The notes under the pieces: generated by a model
What the model was told of the DNA's origin: nothing
The model's database searches: none
What the model saw: the letters and a program-made list of their open reading frames with translations, nothing else
Translations under genes and position numbers: made by a program
Shown: positions 1 to 8,064 of the stretch, piece after piece
Layout: each line of letters starts with the position of its first letter
Position numbering within the stretch: the first letter of the stretch is position 1
Assembly (NCBI GenBank): GCA_001189275.1
Contig: CP012158.1
Coordinates: forward strand, 1,851,704 to 1,915,703
Length of the DNA: 64,000 bases
Direction of reading: 5' to 3'
Source: Pyrobaculum sp. WP30
GTDB lineage: Archaea > Thermoproteota > Thermoprotei > Thermoproteales > Thermoproteaceae

Positions 1-532
1 TCTGCCTCACCACCTCCCAAAACCCAAGCCTAGCCCCCACGTCTAGACCAACGGTGGGCTCGTCCATGAAAAGTATCTCGGGCCCGTGTAGGAGGGCCAT
101 GGCCACCTCGAGGCGTTTCCGCATACCCGTGGAGAACTTCCCCACGGGCCTATTCGCCGCATCGGCGAGGCCGAAGTACCTCAGGAGCTGGAGAGCCCTC
201 TCCCGCCAGTTAGACACGCCGTGCAACCTGGCCTGGATCTCCAGGTTCTCCAAGGCTGTGAGCTCGTCGTCTACTATGATCTCGGATGAGATCCACCCGA
301 TCCTCCGCTTCACCTCCCGCGTCTCCTTAACCACGTCGAAGCCCGCCACCAAGGCCCTGCCAGACGTCGGCCGCGTTAGGCCGGTCAAGATCTTGATGGT
401 GGTGGTCTTCCCCGCCCCGTTGGGGCCCAGCAAGCCGAAAATCTCGCCGCCGGCCACCGAGAAGGAGATCCCGTCCAGCGCCACGACGTCGCCGTAACGC
501 TTCACAAGGTTCTCAACCAGCACCGCGTCCAT
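1..532 (-). CDS. ABC transporter ATP-binding protein (3'-truncated by window edge)
   Basis: This is the nucleotide-binding subunit of an ABC transporter; the gene runs off the left edge after about 177 codons. The Walker A motif GPNGAGKT lies near residues 36-43, an ABC signature of the form FSTGMRKR near 133-140, and Walker B ILFMDE near 153-158 followed by the D-loop. The FSTGM-type signature and the short spacing are usual for DrrA/CcmA-type exporters or ABC-2 systems. The ATG at 532 was chosen because MDAVLVENL reads directly into the first beta strand. No permease is visible in the window; it may lie to the left. The substrate cannot be told from this fragment. Confidence 0.9.
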   Translation of the reverse strand, partial: MDAVLVENLVKRYGDVVALDGISFSVAGGEIFGLLGPNGAGKTTTIKILTGLTRPTSGRALVAGFDVVKETREVKRRIGWISSEIIVDDELTALENLEIQARLHGVSNWRERALQLLRYFGLADAANRPVGKFSTGMRKRLEVAMALLHGPEILFMDEPTVGLDVGARLGFWEVVRQ

Positions 533-559
533 GACAGCGACCGATCGGATGTATATAAG

Positions 560-702
560 CTAGTTGCCGGCGAGCATCCGGTTAAGCAACTCCTCACGGG
601 CCTTCCGCACTGCGGCGAAAAACAACACTAAGCCGATCAACCCTATGACGAGCGATAAGGCTTCGATGAAGCTGAACAGAGCCGAGAGGACTTCTGCAAC
701 AT
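560..702 (-). pseudogene. Small membrane protein with apparent frameshift at its start
   Basis: A reading frame of about 47 codons ends at the TAG at 560-562 and encodes one long hydrophobic helix (centre LSLVIGLIGLVLFF) followed by a basic tail ending RMLAGN. A good TATA box (CTTTATAAG, minus strand, 721-729) places a leaderless start at the ATG at 702, but that ATG is one frame off and meets a stop after 19 codons. Either one base has been lost just after the start codon, a non-standard start is used, or the sequence has an error. It lies directly upstream of the ABC ATPase gene in the same orientation and could be a small partner of it, which is inference. Confidence 0.35.
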
Positions 703-765
703 ATACTAAAGAAGTTACGACTTATAAAGTAAAAAGGTAATTCCTACGCCTAACCACGCCAATGT

Positions 766-1176
766 TCAGAACTGCGAAACCCGCCAGAACCGTCCCCCTC
801 TGAATATCAACACTGTGCACCTCCCGGCGGCCTTGACGGCGTCGTAGTCTCTCGTCACCACGGCGCATCTGGCGCCGCACTCAGCGTCGCAGAGCTCCAC
901 TGCGTATATCTCCGCCGGCTTCTGCTCAGAGAGGCGGCAGTCCAAGCCGTACCTCCGGCAAAGCTCAAGATAGCGCCTCGCCAGCGGCAGATGGTTTTCA
1001 TGCCAGGCGTCTACCACAAAGACGGCGTCGAGACCGGCCTCAGCCGCCGACCAAAACAACTCCTCCGGCTCGCTGAGCGAGGTCGCTATGGAAAAGACGT
1101 CTACGTAGATCCTGCGGTAGTTTACAATGGAGTCGGGGCGTAGGTCGAAGCGGCCCTTTCTATTCTTCACCTTCAT
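766..1176 (-). CDS. Hypothetical protein, possibly PIN/NYN-like
   Basis: A 136-residue protein beginning MKVKNRKGRF. It has alternating hydrophobic strands and acidic residues (YVDVFSIA, DAVFVVDAW, CAVVTRDYDAVK, CTVLIF) that resemble a Rossmann-like or PIN/NYN-type fold in which strands end in Asp, but no family was recognised with confidence. The ATG at 1176 is preferred to the upstream one at 1236 because the extra 20 residues are a shadow of the neighbouring SWIM gene. The start overlaps the end of the SWIM-domain gene by 17 bases, so the two are probably co-transcribed leftward. A nuclease role is only a guess. Confidence 0.6.
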   Translation of the reverse strand: MKVKNRKGRFDLRPDSIVNYRRIYVDVFSIATSLSEPEELFWSAAEAGLDAVFVVDAWHENHLPLARRYLELCRRYGLDCRLSEQKPAEIYAVELCDAECGARCAVVTRDYDAVKAAGRCTVLIFRGGRFWRVSQF

Positions 1177-1768
1177 ACAGCTTCTCCACGAGGAACCTGG
1201 CCACGGCCAGCGGCACCTCTTCCCCCTCTGCCTCAAGCACCACGTGGCCTGAACATTTCACGGTAATGTATCTGTGGGCTGAGATGACGACTATGCGGTA
1301 TTTCGGGTTGGCGAAAGACGTCAGCCTAGCTGTCTCGCCGCTCCTCTCCACGAGAGACTTTATGTAAAGCTCGCCGTTGGCCTCAAGCCTGCCGGGGCAC
1401 TCCACCTCAGCCTCCACGACGTATACCCGCTTGTTCTCCAGTTTCTCCAGCGCCTTTCTGTACCGCCGGTACAGCATCACCGCCGCTATGTGGGTGCATA
1501 TCTCTCTGCGGCGCCTAAAGCCGAAAGCCGAGGTAAAACATGTACAGTGCCAACGGCCCTCCCTCTTGGAATACCAGACTTGATAGAGAGGCTTCCAGTC
1601 GCCTAACTCGCGGCGGCCGTAGACGACGTAGAGGTCGTCTCCGGCTTCACGGACGTCGCCGAGCCTCATGAGGGTCCTCTTTATCCAGCGGCGGGATTTC
1701 CCGGGGAAGGTTCTCGATAGGGACTCCACAGCCCACTTGAGGGGGTCCGCCGGGCGGCGGAGCGACAC
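1160..1768 (-). CDS. SWIM zinc-finger domain protein
   Basis: A 202-residue protein with a SWIM-type zinc-binding motif in the middle: WHCTCFTS followed by a basic stretch and ICTHIAAVMLYRR, giving the CxC...CxH ligand pattern. SWIM domains occur in archaeal DNA-associated proteins and helicase partners; the actual partner is unknown. The start is a GTG at 1768, 26 bases downstream of TATATATAC (minus strand, about 1783-1793), as expected for a leaderless message. The overlapping downstream gene of unknown function (766-1176) is presumably in the same transcript. Confidence 0.75.
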   Translation of the reverse strand: MSLRRPADPLKWAVESLSRTFPGKSRRWIKRTLMRLGDVREAGDDLYVVYGRRELGDWKPLYQVWYSKREGRWHCTCFTSAFGFRRRREICTHIAAVMLYRRYRKALEKLENKRVYVVEAEVECPGRLEANGELYIKSLVERSGETARLTSFANPKYRIVVISAHRYITVKCSGHVVLEAEGEEVPLAVARFLVEKLYEGEE

Positions 1769-1789
1769 TTATAGACTCTCTATGTATAT

Positions 1790-2188
1790 ATAACAATCCG
1801 CCGCGGCCCCGACCCTTTTAGGACTGAGGGGTCGAGACGTTGCGGAGACTCTGCCCAAGTCTCGGCGGCGTGGGTCTGCGAGACTTAGGGGCGTTGTGAG
1901 AGGCGGATATCGCGGAGAGGTTTTAGAGGAGGACTTGTGAGAGACGCGGCAGACCGGCGGCGGTCAACCCACGTCATCTGCACGGCTACGTCGTCGACTG
2001 GTTAGGTCAGGGGACGAGGCCTGGGCAACGTGTGGGCGTCTAGGAGACGAAGAGTCGTAGTGGAGATAGTTTTCCACAGCCGCCGCTTGATTACCTAAAG
2101 CGCTGTGGCTGGTCCCGGCGGTTCTCCGCTGGAAGCGCAGCAGAGAAACGGTGGTTATGCCTATGCCGCAGATGCTACCGGGCCCCGC
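1790..2188. other. Intergenic region without recognised gene
   Basis: About 400 bases between the SWIM gene promoter and the 3' end of the flippase-like gene. Several short open frames exist but none has a recognisable product, a start with a TATA box at the right distance, or coherent composition. The segment near 2080-2130 can form short GC stems. No function is assigned. Confidence 0.5.
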
Positions 2189-3589
2189 TCACCGCCGCAG
2201 GATGCCCAGGCGCCTCAGCGAGGTTGAAAGCGCCTCCCGGGCCGCCGGCGAGGAGGCCGCGAGGAGGGCAAGCGACAAGCCGCCGAGCAACAGTGCGTTG
2301 GGGAGATACGTCAATATCGTCTCCAGTGCCCCGCCTCTTACGTAGGGGAGGAGGGGTATGGGGGCGGCGTAGATTAGGGCTAGGGCCGCGGCGGCGGGTA
2401 GGTAGAGTTTTGTCAACAGCGGTAGGTAGCCCCGCCCCAGGAGCCACAGCCTGTAGGCGGCTGCCAAGGAGCCGGAGATCGTAAATGCAATAGCCATGCC
2501 CGGCGCGCCGTGGGCCTTGGCGAGGAGGTAGGTGAGCGTTATAGTGAACGGCGCCGACGCTATGTCAAGCATGAGTGCCTTCGCTGGCTTGTCTCTAAGG
2601 GTGAAGACCGTCTTCTCCTCCGCGCCCTTCAGCACGGTGTCTGCGTGGAGTAAAATACCTGAGGCTAGGAGCGCGGCGCCGTTTAGCCAGACGGCCTCTA
2701 TCAACGGGACGCTTCCGAGCTCCGACGGCCGCAGAAGCGTTACGTACCACTCTGGGCTTTTAGCCATCACCGCCGCCGCGACTAGGTATAAGTAGAGTAA
2801 GACCGCCCCGTCTAGGAGGGCGCGCCGAAGCTTATTGGCTTCTGCAAGGAGAGAGCCGTACATAAGGGGCACTATTGAAAGAGCTGGGTAGACCGACTTG
2901 CCTATTTGAAATAGGACGTAGTTGTAGGAGAGGAGGAGGTCTCCGCCGGCTACGAACACCGCGTATGTGGCTAAGCCGCCTATAAGCGCTGAGAAAAGGT
3001 AAAGTGTTTGGTATGGGGCTCCGCGGATGAGTTGTCTTAACGTCGCAAGGTGGATCCTCGGCTTGGCTAGTTTTGCAAGCGTCGTGGGTAGAGACATAGC
3101 TACGTTGATCAACAACACGGTTGACACCGCGGGGCTGAGTCTGATGATAAACGCGCCGGCTAGCTTCGCGGTCTGGCTTACGTAGCCCAGCAGAGCCAGC
3201 GTCCTCTGCCGATATATGGATAGGTAGGCGCCGGCCGGCCACGCCGAGAGGATAAGAAGCGTTAAGCCCAGCGCAAGGACTGCGGCGTCGAATTTGCCGT
3301 ATACGGCGATGTAAACCGCGAGGGAGACCCACGCCAAGAAGGAGGCTAAGACGCCGGCGCCGGCCAGCTCAGAGAAGCGCTCCGGCTCCTTCGCCAACAC
3401 GCGTGGGTACCAGCTGGTGACGTATCCAAGGATAGACAGGGCGATGGCGTAGCCTGAGTTGAAAACTGTCAACACCGCAAGCTCCTCGGCAGGGAGACGC
3501 CTCGTCACTACCAAGGTATAGATGACGGAAGCAACAAGCGCGTAGACGCCGCCCAGCACCGCAAGCGACCTAGACCCAAGCCTAACCAT
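2189..3589 (-). CDS. Polytopic membrane protein, flippase-like (MOP/polysaccharide exporter type)
   Basis: A protein of about 466 residues with roughly twelve hydrophobic segments spread evenly along its length, short connecting loops and a basic C-terminus (STSLRRLGILRR). The pattern and length fit the MOP superfamily of lipid-linked oligosaccharide flippases (Wzx-like), but no diagnostic motif was seen, so the family call is tentative. The start chosen is the ATG at 3589, preceded by a good ribosome-binding site (GGAGGTG) eight bases upstream and giving an N-terminus that enters the first membrane helix; the longer upstream extension is not hydrophobic. No glycosyltransferases are adjacent. 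Confidence 0.6.
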   Translation of the reverse strand: MVRLGSRSLAVLGGVYALVASVIYTLVVTRRLPAEELAVLTVFNSGYAIALSILGYVTSWYPRVLAKEPERFSELAGAGVLASFLAWVSLAVYIAVYGKFDAAVLALGLTLLILSAWPAGAYLSIYRQRTLALLGYVSQTAKLAGAFIIRLSPAVSTVLLINVAMSLPTTLAKLAKPRIHLATLRQLIRGAPYQTLYLFSALIGGLATYAVFVAGGDLLLSYNYVLFQIGKSVYPALSIVPLMYGSLLAEANKLRRALLDGAVLLYLYLVAAAVMAKSPEWYVTLLRPSELGSVPLIEAVWLNGAALLASGILLHADTVLKGAEEKTVFTLRDKPAKALMLDIASAPFTITLTYLLAKAHGAPGMAIAFTISGSLAAAYRLWLLGRGYLPLLTKLYLPAAAALALIYAAPIPLLPYVRGGALETILTYLPNALLLGGLSLALLAASSPAAREALSTSLRRLGILRR

Positions 3590-3861
3590 CGCAACCACAC
3601 CTCCACACGTATTTAACAAGTCGCGCCTTTCTCTATGGCAAACCACGGCGAGTTCTAGGCCTTCCCGAACTTCAGCGGCACGTCGCGTCTGGCCGCCACA
3701 TAATATCCAGTTTAAGACGCCAAGTTTGATGTAAGAGGAGGAAAACTGCAAACCACATAACCACCACGTCCGCCCTCCTAATCTCTGAAGCGAGTTCTAG
3801 GCCTAAACGCCCCGGCCACCTGACGCCGCCGGTCTCTCTAAGCCTGGGGCTCCCTCTCGTG

Positions 3862-4374
3862 TTATATAAGCCTCCTCCTGTATGCGGTGAGGATAGCTAT
3901 TATTGTTTTTCCGTCTTTTATCTCCCCGGCCTCTATCATGTCGAGGACTCGGCTGGGCGGGAGCTTCACCACCTCCATGTCCTCCTCGCCGGGGTCTCTT
4001 CCCTGGACGCCTACGTGTTGGAGGGCGTCTGTGAAGTAGATGGTTATACGTTCGTTGGAGAGGCCGGGAGTGGGGTAGAAGTCAAGAAGCGGCTCCAGCC
4101 TCAGCGGCTTGAAGCCGGTCTCCTCCACCATTTCGCGTATAGCCGCCTCGGCGGGGTCCTCCCCAGGCTCCAGCGTCCCGGCGGGCACCTCCAGCGTCCA
4201 CTGGCCCAGCGCCCCCCGAAACTGCCGCACAAGCAAAACCTCGCCCTCCGCCACGGCGAGCACCGCCACCGCGCCCGGATGGACGAGGTACTCCCCCCAC
4301 ACGGTCCTCCCGCCCACCGACCGGGCCCTCTTGACCAGGCTGAACTTCCTTCCGCGGTAGATCACCTCCTCCAT
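3862..4374 (-). CDS. Nudix hydrolase, ADP-ribose pyrophosphatase-like
   Basis: A 170-residue protein with a complete Nudix box near residues 67-89: G-x5-E-x7-REMVEETGF, holding the metal-binding REUxEExGU core. The surroundings (VRQFRGALGQWTLEVPAG before the box and a PTPGLSNERI stretch after it) are typical of ADP-sugar pyrophosphatases, which hydrolyse ADP-ribose to AMP and ribose 5-phosphate in the cytoplasm. The ATG at 4374 lies about 26 bases after TTTTAAAA on the minus strand, consistent with a leaderless transcript. It stands alone between the flippase-like gene and tRNA-Ala. Confidence 0.9.
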   Translation of the reverse strand: MEEVIYRGRKFSLVKRARSVGGRTVWGEYLVHPGAVAVLAVAEGEVLLVRQFRGALGQWTLEVPAGTLEPGEDPAEAAIREMVEETGFKPLRLEPLLDFYPTPGLSNERITIYFTDALQHVGVQGRDPGEEDMEVVKLPPSRVLDMIEAGEIKDGKTIIAILTAYRRRLI

Positions 4375-4593
4375 GAGAGGCGGGGCAAACGGGTTTTAAA
4401 AGGTCAGCGACCAGAAACCGTCCGCACCCATCGGCGCCCTGGGTATCGTCACTGGAAGAGAAGAGGTGGGGAGTTATTTCTTTTCTCCACAACACGGCGG
4501 TCACCAACGACTGCCGCAGGTTAGCCCAGCGAAACGGCTTGAAGCCATGCGGAGACTTGCTGAGGTACCGGGTTTGAACCTAGCTAGAAGAAT

Positions 4594-4699
4594 TGGTGGA
4601 CCGGCCGGGATTCGAACCCGGGATCTCCCGCGCGCGAGGCGTATGCGCCGCGGGCCTAGAGCCACGCGGCAGGGCATCCTTCCGCTAGACTACCGGCCC
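4594..4699 (-). tRNA. tRNA-Ala(CGC) with a 31-nt non-canonical intron, CCA encoded
   Basis: Acceptor stem GGGCCGG/CCGGUCC contains the G3:U70 pair that marks alanine tRNAs; the T arm is CCGGG-UUCGAAU-CCCGG, and CCA is encoded at 4594-4596. The anticodon arm CCCGC-CUCGCGC-GCGGG (anticodon CGC) forms only if 31 bases are removed between positions 29 and 30. The junctions form a textbook bulge-helix-bulge: bulge CC|U, 4-bp helix AUGC/GCAU, bulge AC|G, then an inner GCCGCG/CGCGGC stem. Introns at 29/30 are known in Thermoproteales. A TATA box (TTTTTAAAG, minus strand) lies about 25 bases upstream. Without the intron the gene could be misread as tRNA-Glu. Confidence 0.93.
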
Positions 4700-4704
4700 C
4701 GTTG

Positions 4705-5170
4705 TTTCGTTGCTTCATCTTTAAAAACTTTATCGGTGATAGACATTTGCTGTACCGACAGATAATTCGTGGGAGTTATCTCTCCACCATTATTAAAAGA
4801 CGTAGCGAATAACTACCTGGACGTGCGGCTCTACTTTGCAGTGATTCCATACAGCGGTCGAGTTCGGCGTCTTCGTTTAGTCCTGGCTCTCGCCGCGCAT
4901 CTCAGTTTCGCGCAGGTACGCCTATCCGCAATAATTCCTTACAAGCCCAGACCCACTGGGTCAGACCTATAGAGCGGACTCACAAGCAGGCTGTCTGTGG
5001 ATATTTGCGGGCCCGCATGTGTTTGGTTAGTCATAATATTGTGGCGAGTCTCCTTACGTCGAATCTGTCTCGACCGTTGTTGCCAGACAGGTTTAAGCTT
5101 CCGCCGAAGCTCCCCCAGTGGGCCGGCGGAGCCCGCTTGACGCGCTCCGGTTTCGAATTCGGGCTGTCAC
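4705..5170. other. Intergenic region; promoter of tRNA-Ala, otherwise nothing recognised
   Basis: The first ~30 bases hold the leftward tRNA promoter. The remainder contains one open frame of 67 codons (4769-4972, rightward) with no TATA box at a suitable distance and no recognisable product, and is treated as non-coding. A short TTCGAA-containing segment near 5152 resembles a T loop but its flanks do not pair, so it is not a tRNA. Confidence 0.5.
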
Positions 5171-5205
5171 CTTTAATTTTATTAGTGCCGTTTTTTGGGG
5201 GTCCC

Positions 5206-6201
5206 ATGGCTGAGGTTTCTCTCGTCCCGTCGATTGGGCCTTTTGGGGTTGTGGCTGGCGTTGTCTTGACTATCTTGGCTGGTCTTTTGATTGAGCAGTT
5301 GGTGCACTACATGTCTTGGAGGTTTCAGCGGGCGGCTGTGGGGGTCGCCGCGATATTTGTGCCCATCATTACGTCGAGCCCCGAGCTCGCCATGTTTACT
5401 GTGGCGCTTTTGTGGGGGCAGGTGGAGATCGCTTGGGGCTCCATCGTGGCTGAGCCCTTCATGGCGGCTACCGTGATATACCCCGTGGTTATAGCCGTCA
5501 GCTTGGTGGCTTGGGCGTTGGGGTGGCGGAGGTATAGGTTGCCTCATGTACGTCGAAGAGTGGCTGTCCCCTTGTTGGTCTTCACCATACCGCTTCTGCC
5601 TATTCTCTTCCTGCACCCCGAGCGCTATGGTATCTACGGCCAGCTATATGGCGTGTTGTTGCTTGCGCTTTATTTCGTATACGCTAAGTTCATGCTTCGT
5701 AAGGAGGAGGTGAAGAAGGCGGGTTCTTCGTTGTGGTTGAGGAATCCCGTGTTGCAGACGGTGGCGGCGGTGGTGGCTATGGCCTTCGGCGCCGAGTGGA
5801 TGGTGGGCGGCATAAAGGAGCTGGGTACGGCGCTGGGTCTCGACAAGCTTGCTCTCTCCGTGATACTGGTGCCCGTGGCCACCGTGATACCTGAGTCCAT
5901 CGTCGGTCTCATATTTATCGCTAAGGGGGAGGACGACGAGGGTGTCGTCGTTATCGTGGGCGAGAAGGCGCTTTACAGCACCTTCTACCCCGGACTGGCG
6001 ATGGCCTTCGGCGTCTACAGCCTAGAGCCAGCTGCGGCGACCGCCTTAACCATAGCGATAATCGTATCTATGTTTGAAATCGTGGCCATCCGGTTCGGCT
6101 ACTTCGGCCTCACAGCCCCCATAGGGCTGGGCGGCTACGTATATTACGTCGCATGCTACACACTACAAATGCCCTGTCCGCAACTCGGCGGCTTCGCCTA
6201 G
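5206..6201 (+). CDS. Sodium/calcium exchanger family membrane protein (CaCA-like)
   Basis: A 331-residue membrane protein with about ten hydrophobic segments and an internal duplication. The two alpha-repeat regions are recognisable: ITSSPELAMFTVALLWG in the first half and PVATVIPESIVGLIFIAKG in the second, each with the Glu inside a membrane helix that binds the cation in Na+/Ca2+ exchangers. It probably swaps Na+ or H+ for Ca2+ or a similar ion at the cytoplasmic membrane. The ATG at 5206 was chosen because TTTAATTTT (5172-5180) lies 26-30 bases upstream and the longer upstream extension is not membrane-like. Confidence 0.8.
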   Translation: MAEVSLVPSIGPFGVVAGVVLTILAGLLIEQLVHYMSWRFQRAAVGVAAIFVPIITSSPELAMFTVALLWGQVEIAWGSIVAEPFMAATVIYPVVIAVSLVAWALGWRRYRLPHVRRRVAVPLLVFTIPLLPILFLHPERYGIYGQLYGVLLLALYFVYAKFMLRKEEVKKAGSSLWLRNPVLQTVAAVVAMAFGAEWMVGGIKELGTALGLDKLALSVILVPVATVIPESIVGLIFIAKGEDDEGVVVIVGEKALYSTFYPGLAMAFGVYSLEPAAATALTIAIIVSMFEIVAIRFGYFGLTAPIGLGGYVYYVACYTLQMPCPQLGGFA

Positions 6202-6301
6202 ACGCGGCTTGGCGTTAAACGTCTCTAGAGACGGCCCTAGCTGAGGCCTTGCGTGTCTCTGATGCTCTTCAAAGTATATAAAGTGGCTTTTTAGATAGCC
6301 T

Positions 6302-6583
6302 ATGCATCGGGATAAGGTTATCGGCGTTGGTCTTATGGCTGTGGGTGTGATTGGGATTTTGTTGTACGGCTGGCTTGTGTTTTTCTCGCCGTGGCAGGTC
6401 CTTATACTTCAGCTGACGGCGTTTGTGGCGGTGGCCGCCGTCTTGGGCATACTGGCCTGGGTGGGCTACGCGCTGGCCACCACGCCGCCGCCGAAGCCCA
6501 TAGAGGAGATAGAAAAGGAGGTCCAGAAAGCCTTGGAGGAAATTGAAAAACAGCTAAAGGAGGAGGCGCAGACCACCTCGTAG
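6302..6583 (+). CDS. Small two-helix membrane protein with charged C-terminal tail
   Basis: A 93-residue protein with two hydrophobic helices (about residues 5-28 and 32-60) followed by a proline-containing linker and an acidic/basic helical tail rich in E, K and Q (EEIEKEVQKALEEIEKQLK), which is a likely short coiled coil. The start at 6302 lies 26 bases downstream of TATATAAAG (about 6274-6282), so the message is probably leaderless. No family is recognised. The tail may mediate oligomerisation or contact with a soluble partner; this is inference. Confidence 0.65.
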   Translation: MHRDKVIGVGLMAVGVIGILLYGWLVFFSPWQVLILQLTAFVAVAAVLGILAWVGYALATTPPPKPIEEIEKEVQKALEEIEKQLKEEAQTTS

Positions 6584-6589
6584 GTTTCG

Positions 6590-7012
6590 ACAAGGCAATT
6601 TTCAGGTACCTCTTCGTTTACCTCGTGTATAACCTGGAGGATGTCCATGGGGCAGACCTCTTTGCAGTTTCCCGCGTGGACGCACTTCAGCGCGTGGGGC
6701 CCCGCCGCCTCTTTTCTCCTCGTCACAGCCCAGTCTCAATGGCCGCGTTGTTATTTCCCAGGTCCACCTTCTCTCTGCCTACGATATTCGCCGGGGTCTC
6801 CACGGCGTGTTCCCTCTTCCCGGCTGGTTGCAACGGCCTCCGACCCTCTCATCGGATTTTCTGATTTAGTGGTCTATGTTCTTGATTACCTCCTCCTTCG
6901 CCTTCTTCACCTCGCGGGCTGGTTGCTGAATGTGGGGGTGTTTTGCTAGGGTCTCGTATGTCTTAGGTACGCTGTGTGAGGTAGCTCTCTCGATGGCGAT
7001 CACCTGGCTCAT
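6590..7012 (-). pseudogene. Decayed LutB-like iron-sulfur protein gene
   Basis: Leftward fragments in different frames add up to the remains of an iron-sulfur protein. An intact 48-codon start (ATG 7012 to TAA 6866) ends REVKKAKEEVIKNIDH, which resembles the N-terminal helix of LutB/YkgF lactate-utilisation proteins. Farther on, near 6590-6715, another frame encodes ALKCVHAGNCKEVCPMDI, a ferredoxin-type cluster in which the second cysteine is replaced by Ala. A third frame between them (REHAVETPANIVGREKVDL) also looks like former coding sequence. Stops, frame changes and the lost cysteine argue that it is dead. The LutB assignment is moderate; another Fe-S oxidoreductase is possible. Confidence 0.45.
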
Positions 7013-7143
7013 AGCTCCACTACCTCGGCTGCATCCCTAGCCTCTGCTGTCTTGGTTCGCGAGAGGGTCAAGCAGATTCCCTGTTTAAAAATTGGTCGTT
7101 GTTATTTTGTCGGTTAGTGCAGGCCGTTGCATTGCTAAGTGTG

Positions 7144-8064
7144 CTAGGGGGGTTTAGAGGTGGTTGAGGGGTGTGACTCGGTGGGTTTCTGGGTGGTTGC
7201 GCATGGCTCTACGTGGACTGAGACATCGCCGCCGAGCTCCTCTTTGACTGATTTCTCCACCTTGTCGGCGATTTCGTGTGCCTCCCTTATGGTGAGGTTC
7301 TCGTCCACGGTTATTGTCACTTCGGCGTGGTATATGCCCCCGGACTTCCTAACCTTTACCGCCTTCACGGTGCGGACGCCGGATACCTCCTGGGCCCTCC
7401 TCCTCGTCTTCTCGACGATGTCGGGAGGCGCGTAGTCCAGTAGCTCCGACACGGAGGATTTGAGGAGGTTTAGGCTCAGCCTCACGAAGTAGACGGTTAT
7501 CGCGGCGGCAAGGGCCACGTCCAGCGCGGGGCCCCACCGCACAAACGCCTCCGGGGCGTATATAGACGCCGCCGCGCCGGCTACGAGCATCGCCAGTATT
7601 GCTGAGGAGGAGGCGAAGTCTGAGGCGAAGTGGATGGCGTCGGCCTCCAGCGCCCTGGAGACCCCCTTGAAGCGTCGGAGGAACACAACTCTGTTGAGGT
7701 CTATGAATATCGCCGCCGCCATTATGGCTATGCCTATCAGAGTAGGCGTGTAGGGCTCCCAGTGGATCATCTTCATGGCGGCCTCGTAGGCTACGAAGGC
7801 GGCTGACGCCAACACGGCCAGCGACCCGCCGACGCCGCCTAGGGTCTCCGCCTTGTGGTGACCGTAGGGGTGCTCCTCATCTGGCGGCTTCAGACTTGCC
7901 TTTACGGCGAGGTACGTTATGGTGACGGCGAGGAGGTCGACGGCTGAGTGCACGGCGTCGGCGAGGATGGCCACGGAAAAGCTCTGGGTCCAGGCCAACA
8001 GCTTGAGCGTGGTAACCGCCAGGCCTGCGAGGAGCGAGGTTAGGGCGGCTCTCAGCTTGTCCAT
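7144..8064 (-). CDS. Cation diffusion facilitator (CDF) family metal transporter
   Basis: A protein of about 306 residues with six hydrophobic segments and a soluble C-terminal domain. Helix 2 carries ADAVHSAVDLLAV and helix 5 HFASDFASS, giving the HxxxD/DxxxD-type metal site of CDF proteins, and the loop after helix 3 has the usual DEEHPYGHHKAE histidine-rich signature. These proteins export Zn2+, Fe2+ or Mn2+ from the cytoplasm against H+. The C-terminal region (about 205-290) is the ferredoxin-like regulatory domain with metal-sensing potential. The ATG at 8064 overlaps the trpC stop (TGATG), so it is co-translated with trpC, an odd pairing with no obvious pathway link. Confidence 0.9.
   Translation of the reverse strand: MDKLRAALTSLLAGLAVTTLKLLAWTQSFSVAILADAVHSAVDLLAVTITYLAVKASLKPPDEEHPYGHHKAETLGGVGGSLAVLASAAFVAYEAAMKMIHWEPYTPTLIGIAIMAAAIFIDLNRVVFLRRFKGVSRALEADAIHFASDFASSSAILAMLVAGAAASIYAPEAFVRWGPALDVALAAAITVYFVRLSLNLLKSSVSELLDYAPPDIVEKTRRRAQEVSGVRTVKAVKVRKSGGIYHAEVTITVDENLTIREAHEIADKVEKSVKEELGGDVSVHVEPCATTQKPTESHPSTTSKPP

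Noticed and set aside
2175-2484. Overlapping open frames opposite the flippase-like gene end
   Set aside because: They are frame shadows in GC-rich DNA with Arg/Pro/Gly bias.
4565-4590. Second tRNA T-arm-like sequence (GGTTCAAACC on the minus strand)
   Set aside because: The flanking bases cannot form the T stem or an acceptor stem.
4597-4699. tRNA-Glu(CUC) reading of the leftward tRNA
   Set aside because: The loop with CUC does not sit in a paired stem; removing a 31-base BHB intron gives a perfect stem with CGC, and G3:U70 marks alanine.
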